From positions 372,001 through 436,000 of the forward strand of contig CM071589.1 of the NCBI GenBank assembly GCA_036429605.1: DNA of 64,000 nt, written 5' to 3'. Every line of letters begins with the position of its first letter. The stretch's first letter is position 1. Shown here piece by piece: positions 33,961 through 45,959 of the stretch. Position numbers and translations under genes: made by a program. Source of the DNA: Cladobotryum mycophilum. Taxonomy: Eukaryota > Ascomycota > Sordariomycetes > Hypocreales > Hypocreaceae. Below the pieces are notes generated by a model. The model worked only from the letters and a program-made list of their open reading frames with translations. It was not told where the DNA came from and made no database searches.

Positions 33961-35273
33961 TGTTGGTGTGTTGGGGCACAGTTCTTGGAAGTCAGAAGAT
34001 AATGCTCTTGAAAGTGATGAAATGATGATATCTTCAAGCAAAGGGAGGATGTTGTAATGAAGTGGTTTCCGAGCATTGGAAACAGGATCAAGTGCCTTCA
34101 TATAATCATCCAACAAGCTTTTTATAAACACCAACTAGAAGCATAAAAATGAACTTAATGACCTACTCTATCTTTAAATATCCCATCAAGGTTCAAGGTT
34201 GGCGACCCAAAATCGGCTTGTAAGCCCGCCGCCGCCCCTGACCACCTACCCAAGTGAACCAAGGTCAAACTTTTGGTCATCTTCACACAGCCAGATGCAA
34301 GTCCGAATAAAGCATGGAGTATAAAAAGGCCTTTATTTCACGGGGTTTTAATCTATCTGTAGATTAAATGCTATCGTGGTGGATAAGCAAGGGTGTATCA
34401 ATCCCTCATATTCCACTGTTCTTACGCCTCGGAGGCTAATTTTATTGTCCGATCGTCCACGACAGAACATAGAAGTTTATTAGACGCAAAGGTATCCACA
34501 TTGGCATTTGGATTACCTAAATGAGGTCTATTATAGGTCTAGATAAATCGGCATAGAATTTAGTTCATCGTCAGTACGCAAGGACAGGGAATGAGGCTAT
34601 ACCCAGGCCGCTGATTCAAAACCCATGTGAAACTGCCACGCATTGCAATCTTGGCGAAGGCCCTGGAAATAGTATAGATGTTATTATTTCGCGTCAGTTT
34701 TTAACTCTAGCTCTAGCTTTTGGTCAGAAACTCTGCTCTTACTTTGCGTCGCTTCCTACAGATCTATGAATAGTTTTAAGTTTAGCCATCTGTAGCCAAG
34801 CCACCCACCACAGATATAAAGGATCAGACCATTCAGTAATATTGTAGGATTACTTCAATTCTATTTTGGTATCTTGCACTCCAGACAGTTGAGAACAGCA
34901 TTTTGATAGGTGTGCAACTTTCTCGCACCACTACATGGCCCTACCTGGGATCACCTCAACGGCGATACTTAATTGTGGAATCGTTTGATCACAGCCTTTA
35001 TAGGAAAAGAGGGCTATTCATACTGCTAAAAGGAGAAAGTGAGATTGGGCTTTCGGAAGTTTCATGTGTATTAATCGTAATTTGACGATGATCTAGTTTA
35101 GCTATGCAATTGGTTATCTCTTCTACAGGGCGGGAGGCAAAACTCCCTGGAAAAGCATCAATAATGTAACAAGTAGTTTTTAATATCAGTATATATAGAT
35201 TCCATGGACCGAGCCTATCTTCTACCTCTTCCTCTTATTGCAAGCCTCCCCCTGATTCCCTGTCTTGGCTTCC
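33961..35273. other. Long intergenic region
   Basis: Carbonic-anhydrase promoter on the left, 3' side of the DUF7708 gene on the right. AT-rich with no recognised gene. Confidence 0.5.
34121..34126 (-). promoter_or_regulatory. TATA box of the carbonic anhydrase gene
   Basis: TATAAA on the minus strand, about 160 bp upstream of the start codon at 33960. Confidence 0.5.
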
Positions 35274-37010
35274 TTACTTCCTGTCGGTCTCCCCCGTGGC
35301 TCGAACTGGAACAACCAGCGGAGCGAATTCACCCGTTTGCATATTATTAGAGGTTGGACCGTATACTATAATGAGAACTTTGAGTCGACTGGCTGTATTG
35401 TCAGTAGACCTGGCCTGGAAAGATCGTAGTAGTGCTGATATAATATTGAATCCATCCGGGCTTCTGAGGGATTGATCTACCGTCTCTAGATCAATAACTA
35501 GATGGACCTGACGACCAACACCATTGACCGCCTTCAAGAAGAGTTCAAACCACTCTACAGCAGTGGTAGTCGCGTGAAACTGGGCGGATCGCAAGGACAT
35601 TGTCTTTTCCGTTTTCAGGCTCTCATCAAGTTTCATAGCCTGCAAGGTGAGATATTTTAGCAAATCGACGATATTCATGGGGCCGCCCTCATGCTTGGAG
35701 CTCCTGGCGTTCTTCAAGGCCCAGAGGATCGGAGCGCCAGAACTGTGCAGCTGTTGAACTACGTCTATGCAAAAGTCCTGCAGCGCCTGCCGGGAGCTAT
35801 AACCTCCTTTCAGAACTGCCAGTGCTGAGCTTTCTGCGGAGAATAGCGACTGAAGTTTTGGGGAGAGCCAGAAACGGTTTGTTGCTACGGCGTCTGCAGC
35901 TCCGGTAGCTCTCCTGCGCCTGAAAAAGAGGTGATGTTGGAAGCTTTTGTCAGGGTCGTCAAGCGGGACGTTGGCGAGGTGAGAGAGAATTTGCGACAGT
36001 TGAACGTCTGAGACTCGCTGGTTGGTGTCTACCAGGGAAGCCATCTGGATTGAGTGATAGGCTATATCAAAAGTAAGCTCAGGTTCTTCCTGGCACATAT
36101 TTCAACACGTACAGAACATTTTCTCAGCCATGTCCTTCATTCGCTCATCAGAGGAACTGAGCATGGAGACGAGGATGGAAACCTTCTTGTGCATATCGCG
36201 CATCTCGGCTTGTGACGCCGCAATGGCAAGCTGGTCAATATTCCTAGAATTCGCCGTGATCTCTTCAAGCAAGTCGCTATAGTAGAGCTCTGGAGGTTTT
36301 GTGAAGCTGTGGATGATGTGGTAAAGTTTCCCTTCGTTGTACCAATCGTAGGCTCGCATGAGAAACTTGAGAATGGAAGAGTATAACTCTTCAGCAGCTC
36401 TCCTCATTTGAGGTGTCGGATAGAGTCCAGAGGTGAGATGCAACCGCGGGAGGCGCTCAGCGATTTCGGCCAAGGACTTTGCCAGTAACTTAACAGTCTT
36501 CTCATGCTGTATCACTCCCTATGTTCCCAGCCCTGGTAAGCCGTGGGCCAGTGCAGGGGGAAGGTGATCGTACCATGAAGAGGAGTTTTATGACTCCCCA
36601 GACAATTGAAGTATATTCAGGGTGATGCCGAGCAAACATGTCGAAGATACCAGAGTAGTGCATCATGCTCTCTGAAGCCTTCTGAAGCCATTTCATGACT
36701 TTAGGATATTTCCCTCCAGCACTGTATTTTGTCATGGACTCGCTGATAATCTTGGTAACGTCGTCTAGAGATGCCGCATCGTGGAGAATGGACCACTTTT
36801 CCCCATCATTGTCCGATTTCTCAGTTAACCGTTTGAGGGCAGACCGGAATGCCCCCTCTGCCACGTTTGTTTTTATCCCGTCTGTACTCCGTCACAAGTA
36901 AGAAGGTTAGCGACATGCTCCGCATATTTGCTTTGGCAGTCTGGTCTGGCTATTAACTAACCATCATCGTCACAAGCATACCATGCTCGAAAATCCTGTG
37001 CCAAGCTCAT
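35274..37010 (-). CDS. DUF7708-like protein with a degenerate STAND/P-loop-like C-terminal region
   Basis: Four exons: 37010-36962, 36881-36574, 36518-36113, 36061-35274, 516 residues. Introns are 51-80 bp and the phases fit. Exon 1 encodes only MSLAQDFRAWYACDDD plus one base. The N-terminal half is helical and shows the DUF7708 pattern (MMHYSGIFDMFARHHPEYTSIVWGVIKLLFM, split here by an intron) seen at the N-terminus of fungal STAND proteins. From about residue 320 the layout resembles a P-loop domain, but the Walker A position reads VLKGGYSSRQ with no GK[ST]; a hydrophobic strand ending in Asp (VHLVIDLE) sits where Walker B would be. It is therefore read as a pseudo-NTPase, an inference. It is divergent from the AAA+ ATPase gene, 621 bp between start codons. 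Confidence 0.75.
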
Positions 37011-37631
37011 TATGCCTTATTTTGTGGTTACCTAGTAAAAATGACAATTGAGTAGAGAAAGCGAGGCCCAGAAGGCCATTTGGGGAGAATACCGCCTCAA
37101 AGTACATGATGATCGGGACTGTCTCAGGATTCCCTGTAATGTGGGCACTAATCCTGCATGCTGCGCCATGCGATCAGGCTCCGAGAGGCGGTGCCCAAGA
37201 CAGAGAAAATAACTTATACTGCAAAGACAAAAGTAATGGAAGATACTAGGAATAGGAGAAATCCGGACTAGTGAAGAAAATGGTAAGCAATGAAAGGAAT
37301 TACAAGCCACGAAGGGAAGTACGGGTGATAAGAGGCATCATAGGGAACAAGGAGAATCGAGAAGAATAGCAGACACTAGGCAAGCTTTTGCATGCGGCCA
37401 TGTTACCCTTCTCCACTTGATGGATTTGATGGGTAAAGATCTATCTTCGAGTCCTGGCGAATCATTTAGATAATACCCCGCCTTCTCCGCGCTCCTGGAT
37501 CCTGCAGCTGAGGCAGCCTTGGTGAGCTGAGAAGCTGCTCTCAATTCGAATATGCCCTGCTGCTGTTTCTATCCTATCATACGCAGGAATATTTGATCAC
37601 CCGAAAATACTCAAGGAAAACATATCACACA
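37011..37631. promoter_or_regulatory. Divergent promoter region between the DUF7708 and AAA+ ATPase genes
   Basis: The 621 bp separate the two start codons and must hold both promoters. No coding feature is recognised within it; no specific operator was identified. Confidence 0.5.
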
Positions 37632-40600
37632 ATGTCTTACCCAAAAGGACCACCAGCATCGCGGCATCTGGCATCCCGAACCCGATCCCCATCCCCATCC
37701 ACACTAATGCGAGCCCGAATTGTTGAAAACGCGCGGGGGTACTACCAGGATGAGTCCTCCGAAGAGGAAACAGTTGAATCTAAGCCTTTGATGCACTACA
37801 CCATCTCCAGAGATGAAACAGCCGCAGGGAATCTCAAAAATGACAAACTTCGCGTCTTGAGTCCCGCAGGAGTAGAGGGAAATGGTGGCCAGGAGAGGCG
37901 GCCAGTCGAACTTCCAGAACGGATACCGGCACCTAAGAAGCATGATTACATGGATGATGAGTACAATGACGGCCTTGACGACTTGGATTGGAAGAAAGCT
38001 CTTGGGAATGTATCAGAAAAAGAGGAGAACAACGAGGCCTCCCCTCCGAAACAAACTCGAACCTAGCGCAACAGGACTACCAAATACAGCTGATGCTTCT
38101 CGAGCAGCAGAACCGGCTCCGGCTGCAGAAGGAAAGACAGGAGAGGCAACGTAACCCATCACCATCCATATTAGGAATGATCACACCTGGGATACCCTCG
38201 AAACAAACGGTGAGCCAGCAGATGCTTGGAGTTGTTCCATCAAAACAAGTCTGGGATAGAACCTGGGATGCCAAGAACACTGATCCTCGACTACTTACGC
38301 CCAATGTTGACTCATCTTTGGGGCTCCCAGATACGAGAAAGGATAATCGTTCGTCAGAAAATGACTGTGGCCTAGAGTCTCCCCCTAAACTATTTAATCA
38401 CATGGAGCATGCGGTAGAAAACGGCTTGCAGGAGCTGACGCTGGACCCTTCAATCTTTGCTTTACAAAATCATATTAGAGCGCTGCAAGAGGAAAATAAA
38501 CGTCTTCGTATGTCTCAAAAAGGTAGCCCAAGTGCCAATTTCGAAACATTTTATTGCATTTTAAGCAAGGCTGCGGATGACGAGGGCCAAGAAAAGGAGG
38601 AAGAGACTGTGTATCTCGAGCAGCCAGCTTGGACAGTGAACGGCGGATACGTTCAACTCAAAGCACATTCCCCTGTGCTAGATCCCGATTCATACGTTCG
38701 ATACAATCGATCTTTGGCGTTTGTCGTCTACAAATATTACTTTTCAGATGATAAAGACGGTAAAGTCAGGGAGGCTCTGCGTCGGGGGCTCAAGCTGCCG
38801 GAAGCAGAACCCAATAGGGAGGTCATTCGGCCCATCTCAGAGGAGATGACGGAAGCCATAAAGGCTTTCACAGCGCTGCACAAGAATTTTGGGCAGATGT
38901 TTCCTAACTTCAAGATTAAAGAAAATCTACGGGCACCATATCTATGGTGGTACTACTATCGCGACTGTCGACACGTCCTTCACGATCTACCTGTTCGCCA
39001 AGCAGAGCTCATGCATATTCTGACAGGCTGGATAGACCAAAATTACACTAATATATATGATCAGGTTGACAGTCAATTAAGTCGCGGGGTGGTCTCTGTG
39101 GACTCCATGGGTTTCTTGATACGTCCTGGAGATGTTTTGGTCCACACACAAGAGAAGTCGGTCCAAGGCGCTATTGCCACGTCTTGGCTGCGAGAGTCCA
39201 AGTTAGAGGACATTCTCTTTGATGGCCCGTCAAATACCCAGAAGCAAAATACCGAATCTAGCGTAGCACCCCAGAAACCGACTTGGAATTGGCTGGTAGA
39301 TTCATGGTCATACAACTATACGGGTTATTTCCACCAGACATCCAACAGACTGATGATGCGCCTTTACGGAGACACCAAGGATGAAGAGGTTGCCATTGCT
39401 GACTTGAACATAATCCCTCTACGGTTTGCCTCGGAAGAGCTGCGTGCAAAATTGAGGCAACGAGGGAACACATTTTGGAGCTGTCGGCACAGGAAACTGG
39501 TCGCTTACGACAACAGCACAAAAGATACAAGATATTCTGTGAGTATGGGATAGTTTGGTAATGATTAGAGACATCAGTGTGTCACTGACTTGTTCATCTG
39601 CGCAGCCGGGGCAACGATTCATGGTGGACTACATGACCTACAAACAGATACACACTCAAACAACTGTCATAATCAACACGATGCATAGCACCGATATGAA
39701 CTCGGAATTTATGAAGCGGGATGAACCTCCTTCTGAGCCAGAAATATACGTATTTCCGAATACAATCATCGGTTTCGACCTACGAAGAAAGAAATGGGGT
39801 GAGTGAGAAAAATACTCTCGTTGCCCATAATTCCTCTTGTTGCCCTTTATCGCTCTTGTTGCTCATGATTTCTCTCGTCGCCCTTCATTACCCATGCCGC
39901 TCTTCATTTGTCTCATTTCCATTTGTAGCTGAACTAACCGCAACATAGAGGACCTCCAGGTTGACCTGATCCAAGAGGTACAATGGAATAAGCAGGCCTT
40001 TAATCACCTAGTTGTAGATCCAGAGACCAAAGAGTTGGTTCAGGCTCTCGTGACAAACCAGCTTGCCGCAGAAAAAGGCACTGATCTGATGCACAATAAA
40101 GGCAACGGATTGATCATGCTCCTTCATGGCGGCCCAGGGACGGGCAAAACGTTCACCGCGGAGAGTGTGGCAGAGATGGCAGAGAAGCCCCTATATCCGG
40201 TGACGTGCGGCGACATTGGGACTACACCTGCAGATGTCGAAAAGTATTTGGAAGCCGTCTTTCATCTAGGAAAAACCTGGGGCTGCGTGGTTCTGCTAGA
40301 TGAGGCCGAAGTGTTTCTCGAACAACGTTCGCTCAGGGACTTGGCCCGAAACGCGCTGGTCTCAGTCTTCCTCCGCGCACTAGAATACTACGATGGCATT
40401 CTTATCTTGACGTCAAATCGCGTGGGCACCTTTGACGAGGCCTTCAAATCACGCATTCAGCTCGCGCTACACTACGAGACGCTGACCCGTCCTCGGCGAA
40501 AGCAGGTCTGGCGCAATTTCTTCAATCGCCTCAGGACCCTTGACGAGCAGAACGTTGATTTCGACAACATCGACAATTACATTGACGAGCTTTCCGAGTA

Positions 40601-40793
40601 CGAGATGAACGGTCGCCAGATTCGTAATGCGATTACTACCGCGAGACAGTGGGCTCAGTTCCAACGTAGGCAGATGAACTCTACGCACCTGACGTATGTC
40701 ATCAAGGTGATTGGCAAGTTCGATGCTTATGTCAAGGATGTGAAGGAGGGATTCTCCGATGAGGAGATCGCAAGAGAAGATAGGGTGCGATGA
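37632..40793 (+). CDS. AAA+ ATPase with N-terminal DUF7025-type region
   Basis: Four exons: 37632-38009, 38075-39538, 39606-39798, 39949-40793, 959 residues, total divisible by three. The N-terminal 125 residues are charged and disordered; a Gln/Arg-rich coiled coil (DYQIQLMLLEQQNRLRLQKE) follows. The middle part is of the DUF7025 type found in fungal AAA proteins. The ATPase core has Walker A GGPGTGKT at 739-746, Walker B with Asp796-Glu797 (VVLLDEAE), sensor 1 in LTSNR, and a typical AAA lid (MNGRQIRNAITTARQW). Exon 3/4 joining uses an ACTAAC branch 7 nt before the acceptor; that 150-bp intron holds a degenerate tandem repeat. The first intron (65 bp, GTATCA donor) is the least certain. Function of this family is unknown. 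Confidence 0.85.
39815..39905 (+). repeat. Degenerate tandem repeat inside intron 3 of the AAA+ gene
   Basis: About four to five imperfect copies of a roughly 19-24-base unit with core CTCTTGTTGCCC, each followed by an AT-rich spacer. The translated frame through it is low-complexity, supporting its removal by splicing. Confidence 0.7.
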
Positions 40794-41439
40794 GTACATA
40801 GAGCATATGTACTAAGACCTGCTCATGCGAAGAAAAGGAGGGCCTCTAATGAGGGGACCCGGCTTTTTTCTTATTGTAGTGAAAGGTCTTGTTATCTAGG
40901 TTGGCACCGGTGACTTTACCTGCGATGGGTAGCTGCGTGTGGGGGGAGACGGGCGAAGTTCAGTCTTCAATGTTTAGCATTCATTGCCTCTTTTTTACTA
41001 TGGATGGTTTCTCGCCGTACGTGGTTTGTATAGGCATCGTTTTTTTTTGAAATGTATAGAATGATATGATCAAAAAAACAAACAGCTTTTAATTGCCCAT
41101 CAGCAATTGGCCCCTATATTCCCACAAACAGCCAAGGAAATAGAAAGCGTACTTGTTTATGTTGGGATGTCATTGTAACTGAAGAGCGGCAATGTGCTCT
41201 TATACTGCAGCTCAAGGCCTCGTGGATTCACTTCGCACAAATACTAGGATATAGAAGCTTCAGAGCCACGACATCATCACAGGGTAGCAAACAAGAAGAT
41301 TCTGAAAAAACCGTGATAGTAAATAAAAAACCCAAGTTACATAGTTCCATAACCTAGACAATATCCCATCAAGGAAAGCATTTGACTCAGACACTGGTAT
41401 CTATAACCAAGTACGATGGCTATTTTCTTCATCCAAGAT
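40794..41439. other. Convergent intergenic region
   Basis: 3' regions of the AAA+ gene and the small secreted protein gene. No gene seen. Confidence 0.5.
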
Positions 41440-41786
41440 TTAACAGTAGTCATCGTGACCAGAGCCACCATCGAGGCAGCCATTGCCGCAGAACTTAATG
41501 ACAGTAATGTCACCTTGAGGTCCACCATCGCAGTGAAAGAGCTCGTTGTTGACGTGGTTGCTGTCAGTGGACTCATGGGCATTCGAGAGAGCACTGATGA
41601 TCTGAGAGTAGTAGTTTCCTGTGCCATGGTTAGTATCAGGAGAACTCTGTGGGAAGTGTTCTTAGTCGTACCCTTCTTCAGGAGGTTCCAACCACAGTAG
41701 TTGATACCATTGCGGCAGTTGTCGGCAGCGACAAAGGGAGCCATGATGGCCACGGCGACAATGGAGACGGTGGTGAGCTGGACCAT
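41440..41786 (-). CDS. Small secreted cysteine-rich protein (effector-like)
   Basis: Two exons: 41786-41672 and 41618-41440, 97 residues. The 53-bp intron has a GTACGA donor and an ACTAAC branch shortly before the CACAG acceptor. The unspliced frame to 41337 is misleading: the spliced frame gives six cysteines at 24, 31, 68, 82, 86 and 97, ending in C itself. Residues 1-21 are a clear signal peptide (MVQLTTVSIVAVAIMAPFVA). The mature protein is about 76 residues, with a YCGWNLLKKGNYY segment of a kind common in fungal small secreted proteins. No enzymatic motif. A strong TATA box precedes it. Extracellular; an effector or antimicrobial role is only inference. Confidence 0.85.
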
Positions 41787-44143
41787 TTTGGCGAAGATTG
41801 GGGGACTGAGAAGATGAGTTGAGGGTAGCTGATTTGCGGAAGACTTGTTGCTTAAGCTTTGAGGTCTGATGGGACAGGATTGCTTGATGGTTAATGCTGG
41901 AATAAGTTATCGAGGGGAATGAAGGTGGTTTATATAGGACTTCTATGGCAGGAGACTGCGGTTCTCATTATTCTACCACTGCGTTACTGTCTGTCTAGCA
42001 TGCACATGCTGGGAGCTTAGCGATCCCACAGTCTTGACCGGGTGATAAACTCACGATGCCGCTGGGTTTGGCGGTCTGGTATGCATCAACAAGCATCATC
42101 CATAGGAGCACGATGTGCCCAACCTTGAGGGAATCAGGTGAAGGAACGTGTAGCAGAAATCCGTGTAGCCGAGAGCACCCTTGCCTATTCTCCCATAATG
42201 TATACGTCCTTGGTACAAAACAAGTGCATCATATCGTCCCACGGATGCATGTCACTCTGTTGTATAAATCCCCAGACCAGATCCACTTCAGACTGGATCT
42301 CACGACACACTAGAGTCCACGCACTATGAGCATCATCTACGGACTCTCGCCGAGAGCATAGGATGTCGCGCATAGGGTGGGCAAGGCCCTCTTCGGCAAT
42401 TCCCTCTTCGGTACTTGGAGGATGGATGATCCTCTAGCTGCACCTTATCCCCCTCTATTATGCTTCGTTTGTCGGACGGTCGCCCGTCTTGGCATGGATG
42501 GAGATTCCTTCCAAATCCTGTGGTGCTACTCTATTCCTCGCTGTGCGTGGATGAGTCCCATTCGATCGCTTGCCGAGTAGCCGAGCGGTGTGCACTTTGA
42601 CGCCGTGAGGGTCTAATAGACGCGATTATCTCGACCAAGATAGGAACGAACAGAGGTAATAACACGCGGGTAATGACAGTCTTGGTCAGGCAGAGTGGTG
42701 GATTAAGGCACGAAATTACGGAGTAGACATGGATAGATTCATTGTGAGTTAATCGAGAAAATTCAACGGTTAATTAGCTACAAGGTGGAACTTCCGGCTT
42801 GGCTGACCCCTACCCCCGGCCCAATAGAGTCACATCAGGGTATTCTTCCAACATCATAGCCAGAATGCATCAATGCGGGGATCAGGTTTGCTCCCAATCA
42901 TGACAATCATTACCTTTGTGCATCACCTCGTCAGCAATACATGCATCCATGGCTCAAAAAACCCCCGCCGCATTATACTACAAGACATGGCATTGTCCAC
43001 CCATCGGATTGCCACGCTTGAGTCCGTTTAATCCCCGCCGAATCACAGTAGCCGTTGTAGATTCTGGAGTCGAGTCATTGTCGGATTCTATAGGCCGTGA
43101 GAGTCGAAAGGATCCTCCGGAGAGATGTAGGATTTCTATTGACCATGGGTGTAGTCTCCATCTGGATGCTTTGTTGTCACGACTCACAAGCACCCACGGT
43201 CTCACCAGCGACGAGCCGATGTCCGGACTCCGAGCATGTCGCAGTTTTGAGACACCTTCATTCGTTTGTCGCTAACCATTTGGTGTCTAGCTTCCATGCA
43301 GCAGATCATTTCTCTTCTGGGGAAGTCAAGGTCAAAGTTCATCCTATCCAGCCATCATGCTGAAACCATTCTTGCCATTAATTGAGCATATAAAGGATGA
43401 TGAGAGATGCAGGTTTCACTCACTCTGGTACACGCATCATTTTGCAAAGCATTGGTTCCCTCGCACCAGCCATCTGCGCACTGCCAACTCGTGTGTGCCG
43501 TGAGAATACCACAACTGCCGAGAATTACGTACAGTATTGCTGGCACTCAACATAGCCTACCATCATCACCTACAGTCCGCCGCGGTTGGCTGCATCAGCT
43601 GAACAATTCCAGCTCATCAACTATGAACACAAGTGTCTGAATGGAGACATATGAAGCGATTTGTAGTACAAGTAGATAGATGCACGCGAAAATGCTCCCT
43701 CCTCATCACAACATGACCCAGACCAAATCTTTCGGAATCAATAGTAGACGGGACCTTCTTTAAACTAGATATTAAGCTTATCCCATTCACATCTACCGTA
43801 ATTGCGGCTCAAGACCTAGAACTTTGGCTGTGATACACTTGGCTTGAACAGTGACGCCTAGCAAGAGCTTCATAGGCCAGTGCAGTAGGATATGGCGTTT
43901 AATAATCATTCAATAGCTCTGCCCTGTGTTGCCCTTTTTGCCCTACTCGGTTCGAGCCGTCTTCCCCGCCATAGCATGCCATCCATCCCACGCACCACTC
44001 ATAACTGTTGGCCTCTTTTCTTTGCTCATCAGCCGGCCCGAACCGTGACCTCGACGTTTCCAAACAGGAGTTTGCCTGTCTGTCTGTCTGTCTGTCCATG
44101 AGCATCAATTCGTGCCCTCTGCAGCCAACCAAGCATCCAACAT
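41787..44143. other. Long intergenic region (2.4 kb)
   Basis: Apart from the TATA element at 41930 nothing convincing is seen. A tRNA A-box-like stretch near 42590 lacks a B box. Short open frames are unremarkable. Confidence 0.45.
41930..41936 (-). promoter_or_regulatory. TATA box of the small secreted protein gene
   Basis: TATATAA on the minus strand, about 145 bp before the start codon at 41786, typical of strongly regulated secreted-protein genes. Confidence 0.6.
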
Positions 44144-44323
44144 GTCTTCGTGGCGCAGTTGGCTAGCGCGTCAGTCTCGTCAGTCAACCCCAACCCCCCG
44201 CTCATCACCACCCCGAGTTCGAACACCAAGTTATTAACGAAAAGTCAACAGATATCAATGAATATGATTCAATCAACAGATTGGGCCATCTGAAGGTCGT
44301 GAGTTCGAGCCTCACCGAGGACA
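44144..44323 (+). tRNA. tRNA gene, elongator-Met-like, with a ~106-nt insertion or intron in the anticodon loop; possible pseudogene
   Basis: Both halves of a cloverleaf are present. Acceptor 44144-44150 (GTCTTCG) pairs with 44316-44322 (CGAGGAC); D stem GCGC/GCGC; T arm GTGAG-TTCGAGC-CTCAC (44299-44315); discriminator A at 44323; a T8 Pol III terminator follows. The anticodon stem halves TCAGT (44171-44175) and TCTGA (44289-44293) match elongator tRNA-Met, including the usual T-T pair. Between them lie 113 nt instead of 7. If the intron sits after position 37, the anticodon reads CGT with C37 rather than CAT with A37. Either a tRNA with an unusually long intron and altered anticodon or an interrupted tRNA pseudogene. 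Confidence 0.6.
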
Positions 44324-44326
44324 TTC

Positions 44327-44334
44327 TTTTTTTT
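44327..44334 (+). terminator. Pol III terminator (T8)
   Basis: Eight T begin four bases after the tRNA discriminator base, a strong Pol III stop. Confidence 0.75.
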
Positions 44335-45214
44335 GCATTATGGTTTGTATGCGTGTTAGTGAAGCGGATCAAGTGAAACTGATGATACCATATGCATGGC
44401 TTCCACGACATGTCCAATAATCTAGGGTAGGCATTGCACCACTGTCCTGGCATTTTGGACAATGTGGGTGGCGCATCACTCTTTATGCAGGGAGATGGAC
44501 TTGGGCATGTAGACTTCAGCTTGGGGATATATGCATATTTACTTTTGCGTGTTCTCCATGATCGATGATGCCATGCCACCACGCAGGTGAGCTCAATTAA
44601 GGTGCAATATCGGTATCAATATTGGCATTAGTAAGAATGAAACCTCCTCATACTACCTGCATATGATGTCGTGCCTCAACGCCAATCATGTTGCCTAGAC
44701 GCTCTATACACAACACCTCCAAGGAACGGCTGAAGCCGACATCGACATCTAGAACACCTCGGCTACACGTATTGCCCACTTCACTTGCCAAATGCATTTC
44801 CCTCCCATGCCTCCATTGGCGCCCGGTGCGGGGAGAATCGCGGGGCTTGTCACATCAAGACGCCACAGAGAAGCGGCCTCAACAGTCAGGCGTTTCCTCA
44901 TTCGTACCTATTTTACATCTCCTCCAAAGTGGCTGTGCCATATACGAGAGTCGAGAACACCTGGAGTGCAATATATTGCTCCACTCGACGAGAATATGGC
45001 GTTTGTCCGGTGTAGATATTCCAGGACCAAAGCGTCCGGTTGGCCAGCGGTCATTCAGCCTGGCGTCAACACTATACATCTCCCATCACAACATCTGCAT
45101 TCGCAAGTCGTGATTGATTCTCAACGATATTGCAATATGGAATCACTTGGCAATATAACAATTGAGGTGGTGGGATGGCGTGACTTGGACTGAGGGAGCT
45201 CACAGAATTTGAAC

Positions 45215-45221
45215 TATATAA
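45215..45221 (+). promoter_or_regulatory. TATA box of the lectin gene
   Basis: TATATAA lies 119 bp before the ATG; the leader downstream contains repeated CATCAG units (about 45261-45300). Confidence 0.6.
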
Positions 45222-45339
45222 GACAAGACGAGATCCCCAACATCTCTCAACCTTTCAGTATCAGCATCAGCATCAGCAAGCAAACACAAGCATCAGCAAC
45301 TTACAAGACTATCATCTCTTATACATTCCATCCATCACA

Positions 45340-45959
45340 ATGGCAGCTCTCCAGGAAGGCACCTACATCATCACCAGCGCTCTCAGCGGCAACCCAGTCC
45401 TCGACCTCGAGGGCGGCAACAACCCCATTGCCAACATCATTTCATTGTGCGTTCTCTCCAGAATTTTTCTTTTGCACTCCACATCAATCATAGACTAACA
45501 ATTGCCAAAGCCACAACCATGGTGGCAAGAACCAGCAGTGGAAGGTCATAAGACTTCGAAAGGACGAGTACGCTCTCCAGAGTGTTTATGGCGGCACCTA
45601 CATCACTGCTCCAGGTAAGCAGACATCCATACTCAGGACATGGTTCGCTATTTGCTAATCAGAACTTTACAGATGATGGCTCCGTCGCTCAGGTCGACAC
45701 GTCCAAGTACGAGCCCATCACCAACAAGAGCACCCGCTGGAAGATTGTCGCCGCAAAGGGTGGCTATGCGTAGGTTTCCCATGCTCACAATAACCAAGAA
45801 GAGACTCTTCTAACAACCACCCACAGCATTCAGAGCATCTTGTTCCCTGGCAAGGCCATCGACATCGAGGGCAGCAACACCAAGGACCTGACCCGCGTCC
45901 TCCTGTACCCCTACAACGGTACCACCAACCAGACCTGGAACTTCAAGCCAGTGGCCTAA
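45340..45959 (+). CDS. Ricin-B-like beta-trefoil lectin
   Basis: Four exons: 45340-45446, 45511-45614, 45673-45769, 45827-45959, 146 residues, total 441 nt. Introns are 57-64 bp, mostly with TAAC-type branches. The protein starts MAALQEGTYIITSALSG and has three repeats each closing in a Q/R-x-W motif (NQQWKV, TRWKI, NQTWNF), the signature of the ricin-B trefoil; each subdomain also has a VLDLEGG or AIDIEGS-type strand. There is no signal peptide and no catalytic A chain, so it is a carbohydrate-binding protein, probably cytoplasmic like other fungal defence lectins. The sugar specificity cannot be told. A strong TATA box suggests regulated expression. Confidence 0.88.

Larger units (their letters stand above)
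44324..45339. other. Intergenic region
   Basis: The Pol III terminator lies at its left end and the lectin promoter at its right. No gene recognised between. Confidence 0.5.

Noticed and set aside
42560..42660. tRNA-like A-box stretch (AGTAGCCGAGCGG)
   Set aside because: No matching B box or acceptor partner follows within normal distance; at most a relic.
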